Positions 1-22,313 of a stretch of DNA of 64,000 bases are shown here, in pieces. The position numbers and the translations under genes are program-made. Source of the DNA: Larus michahellis (taxonomy: Eukaryota; Chordata; Aves; Charadriiformes; Laridae); assembly GCF_964199755.1 (NCBI RefSeq), contig NC_133911.1, positions 2,941,001 through 3,005,000 on the forward strand, given 5' to 3'. The notes beneath the pieces were generated by a model that worked only from the letters and a program-made list of their open reading frames with translations, did no database searches and had not been told where the DNA came from. Numbering within the stretch: the stretch's first letter is position 1; the number at the start of each line of letters is the position of its first letter.

Positions 1-443
1 CTATCCAGTATCTAATGCATTTTAATTTTCAGCTAGCAAATTTGACTCAATTAATTTATCAACAGTTTTTCAAGACTTCTCACCCTCAAGTTGTACCAAA
101 AATTACACAGGATGGTTGGAACTAAATAATCTATGCCAAGCATCTAAGCAACATTTCAAGCAACAGCTCTAACATAAAAGCTTTAGTTTTGAATACGGCC
201 TTTTCATCTTCTCACTAAACTCACAAATACCACTGGGCTTACAAAAAAATGTTCTCAGAACAAGTTTGTCAAATTTACATCTCTGAAAAGAGGAGAGAGG
301 CCCCAGTTGACAGCTTCTGAAAGAAGAATTCTAAATTCTTCTTAGCATAGTCACAGTCTGTAAAGTGAGAATTTTCCATGTGGATGACACTTAGTAGGAT
401 TGGTTCAGTTACAGAAGATCTCTAGCTGTATGCCAGTTCCTAC
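1..443 (-). other. UBR4 intron 13, left part
   Basis: This stretch follows the donor of UBR4 coding exon 13 (donor GTAGGA at 443). The next exon is outside the window. Nothing else was recognised here. Confidence 0.7.
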
Positions 444-3400
444 CTTTCTGTAAGAAGTAGAGAGCAAAGTCAGCAGCAAATTAGTGAGTGGTACAGAATC
501 TATCAGCCGCTGAATCCTCTGGATGGATGTGCTTTGAGCCATGACATCCAGCACTGCTGGCGGACCATCACTCTCCCAGCCCTGGAGGATGGCATTGAAA
601 AGAGAATTTAAAGTTTGTTTCAGTGGAGAAGGCAAAATGTTTCACAAGAACGTACATGCTACCTACTTACCTTGTGCAATGCCTCCACTTGCAGATCTTG
701 AAAGAGCGAAGACAGCAATTTGATAGCATGATTTGCCAGCACCACCGACAGAACACCAAACCCTTGATGCCTACAGAAACATAAAGGATACAATGTAATT
801 TCAGGGGAAAAATGAAATATATATATATATATTCAATTGAGTGAAGGGACTGCTTTGCTAAACTGAAGAGGACGACTTGTCCTCTTTCCAAGAATCAAAA
901 CTTGAATTACAAATGGAGATAAAATTTCAAGAGACCAACAAGACTTTGCAGTAGTTGTTTGCTGGGCATGGTTAGATACATGGACAATGATTACTTCAGT
1001 GGGGTATTTACATACCCTTTCCCAGGTCCTAGTTTGGGAGACCCAACGCCCTCCTTAGTACGAGCAATAATGTCTCTGACGCGAAGAGCAGCCAGTGGAT
1101 CTTTCTCTTTTCCCTTATCAGCCAAGGCCGTGGGGCTGAGGTTCAAGATGAGGAAGAGGCTGTTTAGCAGACACCAGGCCCCGAGCAGCTGGAAGTTCTG
1201 ATAATGCTATCATCCCAAAAGTGAAGGGTGGTGGGGGAAAAAAAAAAACACCAAGAAGACAAAATAGTGTCAATCCAAATGCCAGAATATGCCAGCACAA
1301 AAATAGTGAAAAAGCTTCCCGAGACGCAAATCTTACCTCACCCCCTGCACGGCGTGAATTGCTGATGGCTTGTCCAATCATTTCATAGATTTCAAGCTGC
1401 AATTAAATCCAAAACCATGGTAATGTTTCAGCCCTCCGCTGGGCAATAATAAAAATAAAAACTCCAAATACAGTTGTATTTTGCCCTCTACAATTTGCCA
1501 CCCCATTACTTCCGTTGTCAGCACGTCTAGTGCCTAGAAATCATGGCTATGTATTGCAATCCAAATAAACACGAATTCTACGCACTTCACTTGCCAAGAA
1601 TGAGAACAACAAACACGCTCTCTCATGTACTTACACATTTCTGTACGATAGTAGCAGCATCATTTTCATAATCTTCTTCTTTGGAACTTGTTGACCCAGT
1701 TCGTACCTGTTGAGTGCTACCCACATGTAGGATGGCCATGCAAGTTGCCACACTCACACCTGATGGAAAACAGGGGCAGATAACATTCTTAGTAAGAGCC
1801 AATCTCAGGACTCGGTGTTCCTCCTTAGCACATTAAAACAAGCAGTATCAAACATGCCCATAAACTTGATGGAGCTGGGAATACTCAGTATTAGAGCTGA
1901 CAGATTAAAAAAAGTCTTTCTGAAGTACCCCCAAAAGAGCCAAGTTTTGTCCTACAGAAACACATGAGAACAATTAAAGGAGGAAATGTTTTACCATGTA
2001 ATTCAATACCATTTTTAAGGCAATCTTCATACTCAACAGCCCCATCTCTTTAAAATCTTACCCATACCAATGGAACACTCAGGATTCTGGTGTACTTAAA
2101 CCACTCCTGGGAAACAAGTTTGATTTGGGGGTATAACCAATTAAGCTGAAACCATGAGCACTGCAAAAATATATTATGCACTGAACATTAAAAAAAAAAG
2201 AGCAGAAATTACAGGCTATTGAGAAGGTGTTGAGTCACTCACTCTTTCTTCCAGATACTGACAAGAACATTTGCAGAATACTTCAGAATTTCAGTGTCAC
2301 TATAACAATTTTCATATAAAGCCAGTCACCATACCGTGCAGTATGCTACATAGCTTTCAAATTCATGAGAAATAAAAGGTTACTTGTGGGCTGAACCTCG
2401 AAGGTGCAGGTAACCAGGCAGAGCAAAAGCAAGAGCGACTTAAAGCTCCAAAGAAAAGACAGGAAATCCATTCACCTGCATAGAGACAGCTGAGAGCAAG
2501 AACTGTCACATCTTGGAGTCGCGTGGGTGTCAGGGGCTCCAACACAGGCAGAGACAGAGTGTCCAGTGCCATGGTCACGTCTATTACCAGCGAATGAAAC
2601 CTATAGTAATGACACACGTCAAGGTTCAGCAATGCGATGTACTCACCAAACAGGAGCAGCACAATAACTGATACTGCACGGTTAGCACAGTTGTCCCCTC
2701 CCAGACAGCGTACCCAGCATCAACCAAAGAAGAGCAACGACTGACTCTTACCCATTGCGAACAGCTGTGGCATCTGCCACTGTGGCTGGCATAATAAAAA
2801 AAGAGTTGGCTGACACTGCATCCTGAAATCGATTTATGTATCGCAGAAAGTATGGCAGGTTCAGGCACACTCTCAGCAGTTTTTCAGAGCCACCTACCAA
2901 ACAAAAATAGCAGTCTTATTTTTACTGTTCCATGGGAGCTTCTAAGCAGAACAGATCTAACGGTCATCAGTAATTGACTTAATTATTCTTTGTGGTGAGA
3001 AAATATCATCATGAGGTAATAGGATAAATACTAGTTTACAACACACAAAGCAGAGGGTGAAGTTTACAGCCAGTACTTGTAACAGGCGTCACAAAGCTCT
3101 GTGTGCATGTTATGTGGCACACCAGGTCTAGTTCACACCTCCCTCAGTAATCCATCCCACAGGCTATTTTGCACCATCCTACCTTTTTTCCCCCCCAAAA
3201 CAAACCTACTGCATACAAATACACTGAGCTCATCTCCTCTGCAATGAAGAAAACTACATTACAGCCACAGCCCCCCGCAGTAACATCAGCATGCCACTGA
3301 GGGAGTCGTAAAGAACAAACACTTTATTTAGATCAGAAAGTTTCTTCCCATTCAGAAATGTAAGGTGTAACCCTGGAGAGTCATTTGCTCTAGTATTTTT

Positions 3401-6400
3401 TCCCCCCCGACGCTAAAAAGCTGATTCTCACCAAGTTCTTGCAGGCTGGCTACATTCTGAGCAATGAATATGCTTTTCGTCTTTGCCGCAGAGGTCTGAT
3501 CTGTGGAACCTTGATCCTCACTTTCTCCTTCCACCTAAAAGCAAGCACATACTAAATATATCATGGATGCATTAAAAATCCACGGTACTGAAGTCTCCAC
3601 GTGTGAGCTAGGCGCATCATCAGCAGAACTCAAAAGAGGTATGAATATCACTGAACAATAGCTTCCATGAGGCAACAAAACTACTGTTGCCAATACAATG
3701 CAAACAGTATTTTGTCGTTTGCCGTTCATCAACATGCAAGTAGTATAATCTTGTATAATGTATGTATAATGTATAATACACATCTTTACACATGTGTATT
3801 AAAAACCTACCACTTATTGCCTTCTGTCCTTGCCTGCACCAATGTTATTAATGCTGAAATTCAGACTGCTTCTATTCTAGGGCTGTTTGTTTACCTGTGT
3901 CTCTGGCGTTAGAGATGGTGATGACGAGGCTCGAGGGTTAAAGACTGATGTCAACTGATTGAGGAAGTTCATCTGCACTTCTTTCTGTCTTAGTTCTGGG
4001 CTCACTGGGGAGGCCAGCTCCTTCTGGTCCTCTACTGCAGGGGAAACCGCAAAACATCATTTCATACATCAAAACCATAGAATTTTCTATGCCTAACTCA
4101 AGTACCGCAGTGGTATAACCATAAATTAAAACACCTACCATCCGAGAGGGTTTTGACAGTCTGAGGCAGCTTGGCCGATTTCATCATTGCTGTGAAGGTA
4201 ATAATTTCAGTTCGATCTAGGCGGCTACAGCCCGTGCACAGCCCCTTTATCAGTAGAATGAGGTGTTTCTACAAAGAAAAAGACATCAAGTACAATTTAA
4301 ACTCTCTTGATTCCAATTATTCCTCGATATCATTTATTCTAAGCAGATGCATTAAGAATACCGCAACTTCAGCTCGTAAGGGTACTGCAATGTCTCAAAT
4401 CCACTCTGATCTCATACTGAACATCGTGATGGATTACTAACTGCAGATAATTCAGGTCACTAACACTGTCCCGCTTGTTTGTGATGGAAAAGCATCTGGA
4501 AAAGCTCTCCCTCTTATGACACACTAAGGCTTAAAGCTGGCCCTATCAAAAGATACACTATGTGAACACTTTTCACATATCTTTCCTCTTCGAAACAGAT
4601 TTGAGTTCTTCCTAGAAGACTAAAATGCAACTGGGGAAGAGTCCATCTTTAAAAATTCAACAAACGGGCAACAGAACAGTTTTGATACAGGTTGTTATAA
4701 AAAACCAAATCAGACTATAGGAAACCACAACAGATTTAACTAAGAACTGCTTAAGCAAGGCTTCAGGCCATCTTTACTTTGGCTTGCTCACAAGCTGAAA
4801 TTCTGAGAAAAGAATGCAGAGGGAAGATCCGGCAGGTATCAGTCTCTACCACAGCGCTAGATCTTAAATATTTTAAGAACTTCAGTAATTGTGTTTTGGG
4901 TAACATTAGAGCAAATATTTCAGAATTAGACGACAAATCTCATTTTTGCACTCAGGCTTGCCCACACAGTCAAAATCTGTGCTCACCTGTGAAACAGCAC
5001 ACGCTTCGTCTGGGTTCTCAAGACGCAAGAGTGAGAATTCAATCAGGACTTTACAAGCAGCTGCCACTGATTGCAATTGGTTTCTTGGTACTGAAAAAAA
5101 ACAGACGCTTGCATCACTCGGTTCTTAAATAATTAATTGTAAGATGTTCTTAATGCTTTCAATAAAACAGAATGCTATGCAACACACACGCATACACAAT
5201 CAATCACACATATATGCAATATAAATTCAGTCTTATTAAAATGTAAGAAGAAATGTCAGTAAAGCAAGGATAACACCTTCTACCCAGACAAGGTAATTTA
5301 GACAGATACAATGACCTCCCAGCAACAGTATTTAATACTGACAGAAACACTGAAGAACACGAAACAAGTTGACCCAAATCACTTTTCTGCTGAAATTGCC
5401 AAAATCTGTCAGCAAAAATAATATAAAACACTTTGAGTCACAATGTTTTGGTCATTATTCCAACTTAGTAACAAAACTGCTAAAGAATAATCCAAAAATC
5501 CTGAAAATGGATTTAAGCAGTTAATTTGACCAAAAATTATTTTCTCTAAATGAAGTCGGGCCAATGAATAAGCAGCCAAAAAGTCTACGCTGCCCAGTAG
5601 TTCGTGGCAGAAAACTCCTATCGACAAGTTTCTCTTTTCATCGGAATTGACATTCTGCCAGTATAAAAGCTAGCAACACTGGCCTCTGCTTTAACCTCTG
5701 ATTCGGAAAGAGGGCTGGAGACAAACACCAAAAGGACAACAGTTCTAGTTTATTTTTACTACATCCTAGTCATAACACAAGAGCAAGAGAAGCAAAGGAG
5801 AGGGAACACTTACTTAGACCACACACAGTAGTGATGTAATGTGTAGAAAGTGCAACGAAGGAAGAGTAAAAAGGCTCATACTGTTTGTCATGGTGCAGGA
5901 TTTCAGATTCACTGCAATAGAGAACAGGAGATATGTCAATTGTATACAGCACTATAGCAGCACCACGTAACACTCAGGATATGTTATATCTATTAACAGA
6001 TGTAAGACAAGATCATTAAAATCACTTGCTCTTTCCAAATCAAAGTTTTGAGAACAGAATCCTCTCCCCTGTGTCCCATCTCCCATGTCGTCAGGACAGA
6101 GTCCTCCAGCAGCAGACAGATCACTGCATCAGCATCACCATCCACGTAGAAAATTTAAGGAAATAATTCCAATTGTGCGTAAGTTTCTCCTTTATACCAT
6201 CAAGAGGTCAGCCTCTTTAACAATTGCTCTCCCTGTCAGAGACTCATTAATCTTTAAGTTATTCTAGACTCAGCTGCCCATAAAGTTCTGACTGTTTGTT
6301 CTGCTAAAGCCAGGCAGGATTTGCCAGGGCTGGAGCACTGGCATTCCCTTTCTGTCAAGGCACGGAGTCAACTGGAGTTTGTGCAACTCTGCAAAACAGA

Positions 6401-9400
6401 AGGATCAAAACAGGCAATTGCATAATAACGACAAATACACAACAGCAGTGTCTGCAACAAGCTGGGGAGTAAAGAGTTTTGGCAGGTAACACACAGAGGA
6501 GAAAAATACATCCACTGTAATCAGCCTCATGGGTAGAAACTTGCCATTTCAGAGATCTGCATCGTTCTGCCCCGTGCACAAATCAACGCAAAGCCCAGAG
6601 CGAGTTAAAACGTAATGCCAACTCAAACCAAAAGTAAAAATTGTAAAGCAAAATATACATCAACACACTGAAAGTCAAGTCTCTGAGGCTCACTGGCCAC
6701 AGAGAACGTTTATTTATGCTCAGAAACAACACGCTAAAGGATGCTGCAATAAAGCGTCACACCACATCCCATTTGCAGAGGAACCTGAAGGCAACCACGT
6801 CAAGGACAGAAACACAGCTCTGCCTCCATAGCTAGTTCTGCCCTTCATTTCTCCAGCCACAAAACTGAGGGATGCGGATATCTGCCTATTAAATGCTTAA
6901 ATTAATTTCTTTCAGATTTTCACTCAGTGACATGAATGAGCAAGTTGGAAGAACCGATTTATACGACTCAACTTCACTCGCCACTTCAACTTTACCTCTC
7001 AAAACACAGCCTTCTCCACGTCTGGCAACAGTTTATTCCTGGTGGGGAGCAAAGGGAATCACAGCCTATCGTGGCACGCTATACCCCACTAAAACGATTT
7101 CTCAAGTGTGGCAATGACTAACACTGCTGCAGAGTACAGCAGAATGAACCCACGTATCCTCTTCACCCACCTGCACACAATGCTGGCAGCTTTGGCAAGG
7201 TGGGAGGAGGAAGAGGACACACCGTTCCCTGCTGACCTGAACAGCAACAAATTTATCCCCAGTCACCTTCCCTTTTTCTATCCTAAGTCATCGTTTCCAG
7301 TCATGGCGGGAGATGTGGCTGAAACAGAAGTAACTCCAGAATATATCAATTCTCCAGAAAAAATAACAGAGAAATATACTCATCAGCTTTGTAGCTTTGA
7401 TTTCCTAGTTCTCAGAGTTTTTTTTTATTTAGTCTACCTGGAAAGCTGAAATAGAAAAGGAGCCATTATGAAGAGAGAGGCTTTACTTGAAGATATTGAG
7501 CAGCGTAAAACAACCGAGTTTCAGTGTCTCGCTCATCAGGCTTCACCTCGCCATCTCCTGCCAGAAGTGCACTGATGGGTAATGAGCCCAGAGACTGAAT
7601 GTGCAAAAAAGTTTGTGCTCTCTTATATTCAGACACTAATTTTGCTCACCTATCTCTTTATACCTGACTGTAAATCAGCAGCAGTAGATGTATGTAACGT
7701 ATTTTAAGAGAACAAATGAGAACAATTTGGGAATAACAGAGTACAGGAGAAATTGGCAGCTCCTCCCTCAATTACCCTTCTGCTGTATAGGGCAAGCTGT
7801 GCAAGACACAATACCCACCAGGTATAAGAACACAAGGGGTGCCAAAACCAGAACAAGATAGGGAATTTCATCTGGATTGGACAATAAGAGGCTTGAGTCT
7901 TATTAAAACAAGTTGTGGACTTGTTATGGTGGTGAAAAGTAGAAGGCATCTGTCAATTAATCATCAAATCCTTGCAAATAAACATAAATAAAAGATAACA
8001 GTTTAATCTGTGTTGTGCTATTATGTTATTTCGCATGTACAGTGAGATTTAATAATAACTTTCAGCTAACATATTGTGATCTATTGCTTAAATAACTTTT
8101 GCTTCCCAGGGAAACTCATTACTCAGGCTAAGCGAGAAGCCTCTGTGTCAGTATCAAATATAACACGTCGGCAACAAATACCACCTCCTTTCTCTGCTTC
8201 CAAATCTCAAACAGGCCCGAAATAGACTCTTTATGTAAGGCAGCAGGCACAAAAGCAGCCTCTTCCCTGAAAAGGCACAGCAGCAGGTGCAGTTCTCCCT
8301 CTATTCCAAACACTTCCCTGAAAACCAGTCTCATTTGACTGCCACAGACTTTATATGTGTTCCCCTTCAGTTGCGCCTTTCCAAGTCAGCATTTCCGTAA
8401 TTTATGTCAAATAAGAGGCCAAAGCTTATCAATTCTTGAATATACATGCTAACAGGGGAATTCCAGTAACTTGACAATGCTTAAACCTAAAATATAAGAG
8501 TTGTCAGGAAAAGGACTTTATCGATTTACTTTGAAAAGAATAATGTTACTGATTTCACTGTCATTGCACCACGTTTATTTAAGGGGAAATGCAGCTGCTT
8601 TGTGGATTGTGTCAACCAACAGTAACACTACAAGAGCTAACAATCATCATCTAAAAATAAGCTGAACAGATAAAATATTTTAGATTAGAAATCTAAAGAT
8701 ATGTTATTTGTTCAGAACAGAAGAGCATAGCTCCAAACATAAACAAGCTTTACTTTTTCCTCTCTGATTTGCCACGTTATATCAAGGCATGAAATAAAAT
8801 TTACTGTCCTGCAAGACTCCACGGGCCTTGCGCTTGCATTAAACCCTGTCAGCATCAGGCACACAACTCAAAACTCAGGGCAGCATGACTTGAAAGCAAC
8901 AAACTGCTGCCTCAAGTGGAAACTAAAACCATCGTTCTCACTTTTGACAGAAACAAACCTCTCCCAGAAGTGAAGAAACACTTAAGTGTTTCTGTGATGT
9001 TCTTCTGCTGAAAGACTCCAATAATGAACTTTAGGCGCACTGACAACAGAGCTCCACAAGGAAAAGTGAAGCTGAAATGGTCCCTAAAAGAAAGATTAGC
9101 CTAAGAGCTGCCCAAATCACATAAATATTGAGTATGTGCAGGTTTCTAGGTGAACCACTACTATATATATAGAACCAGAACATGCATTTGAAGCGTCCAT
9201 TGTTTGTAAGCTCAGCGATTCTATATTAAGCAAAATACCACACGGCTTTATTTTATTATCTTCCTTAACGCAGTGTTTATTTTTTGTTTCCTAACAACTT
9301 ATTATGGTCAGGGTTATATCTTTGTAACTGAGCACAATATTGTGGCATTCATACTTAGTGTTTTAGATCACAAAATAAGCTATAAGTTAAATTATACAGC

Positions 9401-10155
9401 TCCAACAACTGCTGTCATGCTCTGAGTCTAACTTCTCTGGTTAAAAAAAGGCAGACTTGATTTGCTTCAGCTTCATTTCTCCTCAAAACGTGAGCAGTAT
9501 TTCACCGGTAGAAACCAAACTAAAAGGAAGTTAATGCCACCCAATGGCCCCCCACAGGAGTCTGTCACCGGAGGAGATAACCCAGATGAGCGAACAGTTT
9601 TCACGGCACAGCCTGTGAAAGCGTAAAGCGCTTCAACAAAAGCGAAAACGCAACAACACTCCCGAAGCCTCTCCGCGGGGGAACTGTCAAAGGTGCTTTT
9701 GCTGTGGCCGAACAGCAGGCAAAGCCAACAGCCAGGCGTGCATCCTCAGCCCCGCTTATTAGGTCCCAAGGGCACCACCCCGAGAGCCTCCCAGTCCCCA
9801 GGAAAGCGGGAGGAGGCTGGGCGTAACTCCCTGGACGCTGCTCGGGGCTCCCTTTTTCCCCGGCAGCCCCAGCAGGCGCTGGCCACCACCGCTGTCCCCT
9901 GCCCAGCACCCAGTAGGGCCGCTCCCCACAGCCCCCCACCAGCTTCCCTCCCCGCCGCTGGGCACCCGCCCTGAGGGAGGGACGCTGAGGGGAGGCAGGG
10001 CCCGGGCCGGTGAGCCCTCACCTCTCGATAACCGAGGCGAGCAGCTGCGGGAGCTCCTTCATCTCGAAGGCCGAGTAGGAGGCGGAGAGCAGCGGCCGCA
10101 CTGCCACCTCCCAGCCCGGCTCCGCCGCGGCCCCCGCGCCGCCGCCCGCCGCCAT
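444..10155 (-). CDS. UBR4: UBR4 (p600) E3 ubiquitin ligase, N-terminal 13 coding exons (partial)
   Basis: UBR4 is a very large (about 5,200 residue) N-degron ubiquitin ligase; only its first 530 codons lie here. Coding exons in transcript order: 10022-10155, 5814-5911, 4987-5090, 4139-4268, 3895-4034, 3432-3534, 2752-2893, 2476-2600, 1635-1759, 1337-1396, 1016-1206, 671-770 and 444-581. All borders are GT-AG and the phases join without a break. Recognised pieces include EPGWEVAVRPLLSASYSAF in exon 1, ILHHDKQYEPFYSSF in exon 2, FIAQNVASLQELG in exon 6, VIDVTMALDTLSLPVLEPL in exon 8 and RIQRLIDSVP in exon 13, all recalled from mammalian UBR4. This part is helical-repeat scaffold; the UBR box and the C-terminal ligase module lie outside the window to the left. 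The start codon sits in an AAGATGGCGGC context, and the N-terminus is Ala/Gly-rich and shorter than the human one as I recall it. EMC1 ends just upstream on the same strand. Confidence 0.96.
1760..5813 (-). other. Inner UBR4 introns longer than 300 bp
   Basis: The longer introns in this interval are 1760-2475, 2894-3431, 3535-3894, 4269-4986 and 5091-5813. They are AT-rich and I recognise no extra exon, repeat family or RNA gene in them. Confidence 0.6.
5912..10021 (-). other. UBR4 intron 1 (4.1 kb)
   Basis: This is the first intron of UBR4, between the start-codon exon and the exon beginning SESEILHH. It is AT-rich over most of its length and turns GC-rich from about 9650 towards the promoter CpG island. 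I see no exon, RNA gene or recognisable transposon in it; the short open frames here look random. Confidence 0.75.
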
Positions 10156-10441
10156 CTTGCCGCTCCGCTGAGGCGAGGGGGGGGGGCCGGCGGCGGCGGG
10201 GGATTGCGAGCCGGAAGCGCCTCCCCCCCGCGGCACACGCGCCGCGAGACAGGAAGTGACACACTGCCCACGCGCGCGGCGCACCTCCCCATTGGAGAAG
10301 GAGGGCCCGGCTCAGGCGCCTGCGCAGTACATGAGTCAGCAACTTTGCGCGCCGCGCATGCGCACTCCGCGTGCCTGGGCCGGGAGGGCGGCGCATGCGC
10401 AATGGCGCCGCCCGGGAGCAACCCCCGAGTCGAGGTTTATA
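10153..10441 (-). promoter_or_regulatory. UBR4 CpG-island promoter with two NRF1 motifs, CCAAT, MARE-like and YY1 motifs
   Basis: The region is very rich in CpG. It holds two NRF1-type palindromes (GCGCATGCGC) near 10354-10365 and 10391-10402, a CCAAT box on the minus strand at 10291-10295, an AP-1/MARE-like TGAGTCAGC at 10332-10340, and a YY1-type AAGATGGCGGC across the start codon (about 10148-10158). A TATAAA on the minus strand at 10436-10441 could set an outer start site. Motifs are read directly; use by UBR4 is inferred from position. Confidence 0.65.
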
Positions 10442-10497
10442 AGGGCCAAAAAAAAAAAAAAAAACCCAAACCACTTACTGCTCCTCAGAACCGGGCT

Positions 10498-10503
10498 TTT
10501 ATT
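10498..10503 (-). terminator. EMC1 poly(A) signal AATAAA
   Basis: AATAAA on the minus strand about 800 nt after the EMC1 stop codon, with no other plain AATAAA recognised between. It implies an EMC1 3' UTR of roughly 0.8 kb ending near 10480. That is only tens of bases before the UBR4 promoter elements. Confidence 0.6.
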
Positions 10504-11294
10504 GAGACGGCCTCTCCCGGGGGCACAGCGCGCTGTGAAACTCGGCTATGAGAGTGTACATCCAGGTACAGAGGGATAACGGCCATTATCCTGAGGGGGA
10601 GCGGGCGAGGGTCTGCACACCTGAACCCCCGTGTTGTACACCAACGGTGGGAAAATTTAAAAAAAAAACAAAATAGGAAGGAGACAACGCTGTCATCATA
10701 ATAAATAAAGAACATGGAGAGGGTTTACATTCAAATTCCGCCCAGAGCCCTGCAGCGTAACGACGTGACCCGATGAGGCCAGTTCCCACTGACGTCCACC
10801 CAGTTTCTAAGGGAATGACCCAATATCGTCTCCTCTTCTCCAGCCTCGCACACTACCCTGGCTCGTGTTCCCTGCGGCCGACAGCCCCTCCGTCCTCCTC
10901 TCACCAAGGCTTTAGTCACGGCTGGAGCTGAGGAAGAGGCACGGATCAAGAGGACACACGTCCTTAGTATTATCTTCACTAACATTGGGGAGATAACATG
11001 ATTGCAGAGTTTAGGGCTTTAACGGAGGTTTAGGAGAGTTCTTTTTTACTCATAACAGACTGATGTCTCTTTTTCTGTCTCTCTTCCATTTCTTCATTTC
11101 TTCTCACTGGGAGACATGTAGGCAGCGTATCGTTTCGTTGAGCTAGCAGCTTTTCCTCCCAAATCTTCCAGCAAAAATACAATATAGATGTTCGCATCCA
11201 TCAGCCACGCAAGCTGGAATTTCTAACGGAACCCAGCAGCAACGCAGGGTGGCAGGTACCTTCTCCAGCCTCGGCCTTCCCCGTGCCCGCAGCC
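10504..11294 (-). other. EMC1 3' untranslated region
   Basis: Non-coding sequence between the EMC1 stop codon and the AATAAA at 10498-10503. It has no gene of its own on either strand that I can support. Its extent is inferred from the poly(A) signal only. Confidence 0.55.
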
Positions 11295-22138
<10,844 letters not shown>

Positions 22139-22313
22139 AGTAGGCCGGCCACCGAGGGGGCCTTAACGCCGCGGGGCCGCCCGCGCCGCCGCCTGCGCGG
22201 AAAACCCGCCTGAGCGGCGTCGGCTGAAGACAGGCACCGCTTGGGGCAGCCCGCCGGTGATCCCAGCAGCCCGCGCGGCGCCGAGGGAGGGGGCCTCGAA
22301 GCACGGCGGCACC
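22139..22313. promoter_or_regulatory. Bidirectional CpG-island promoter of EMC1 and MRTO4
   Basis: Only 175 bp lie between the two start codons, which point away from each other. The interval is over 70% G+C by eye, rich in CpG and without a TATA box. Both 5' UTRs and the promoter must share this space. Co-expression is an inference. Confidence 0.8.

Noticed and set aside
9746-10474. A 242-codon minus-strand frame over the UBR4 first exon.
   Set aside because: CpG-island composition removes stop codons; the true UBR4 frame is different and is supported by splicing into exon 2.
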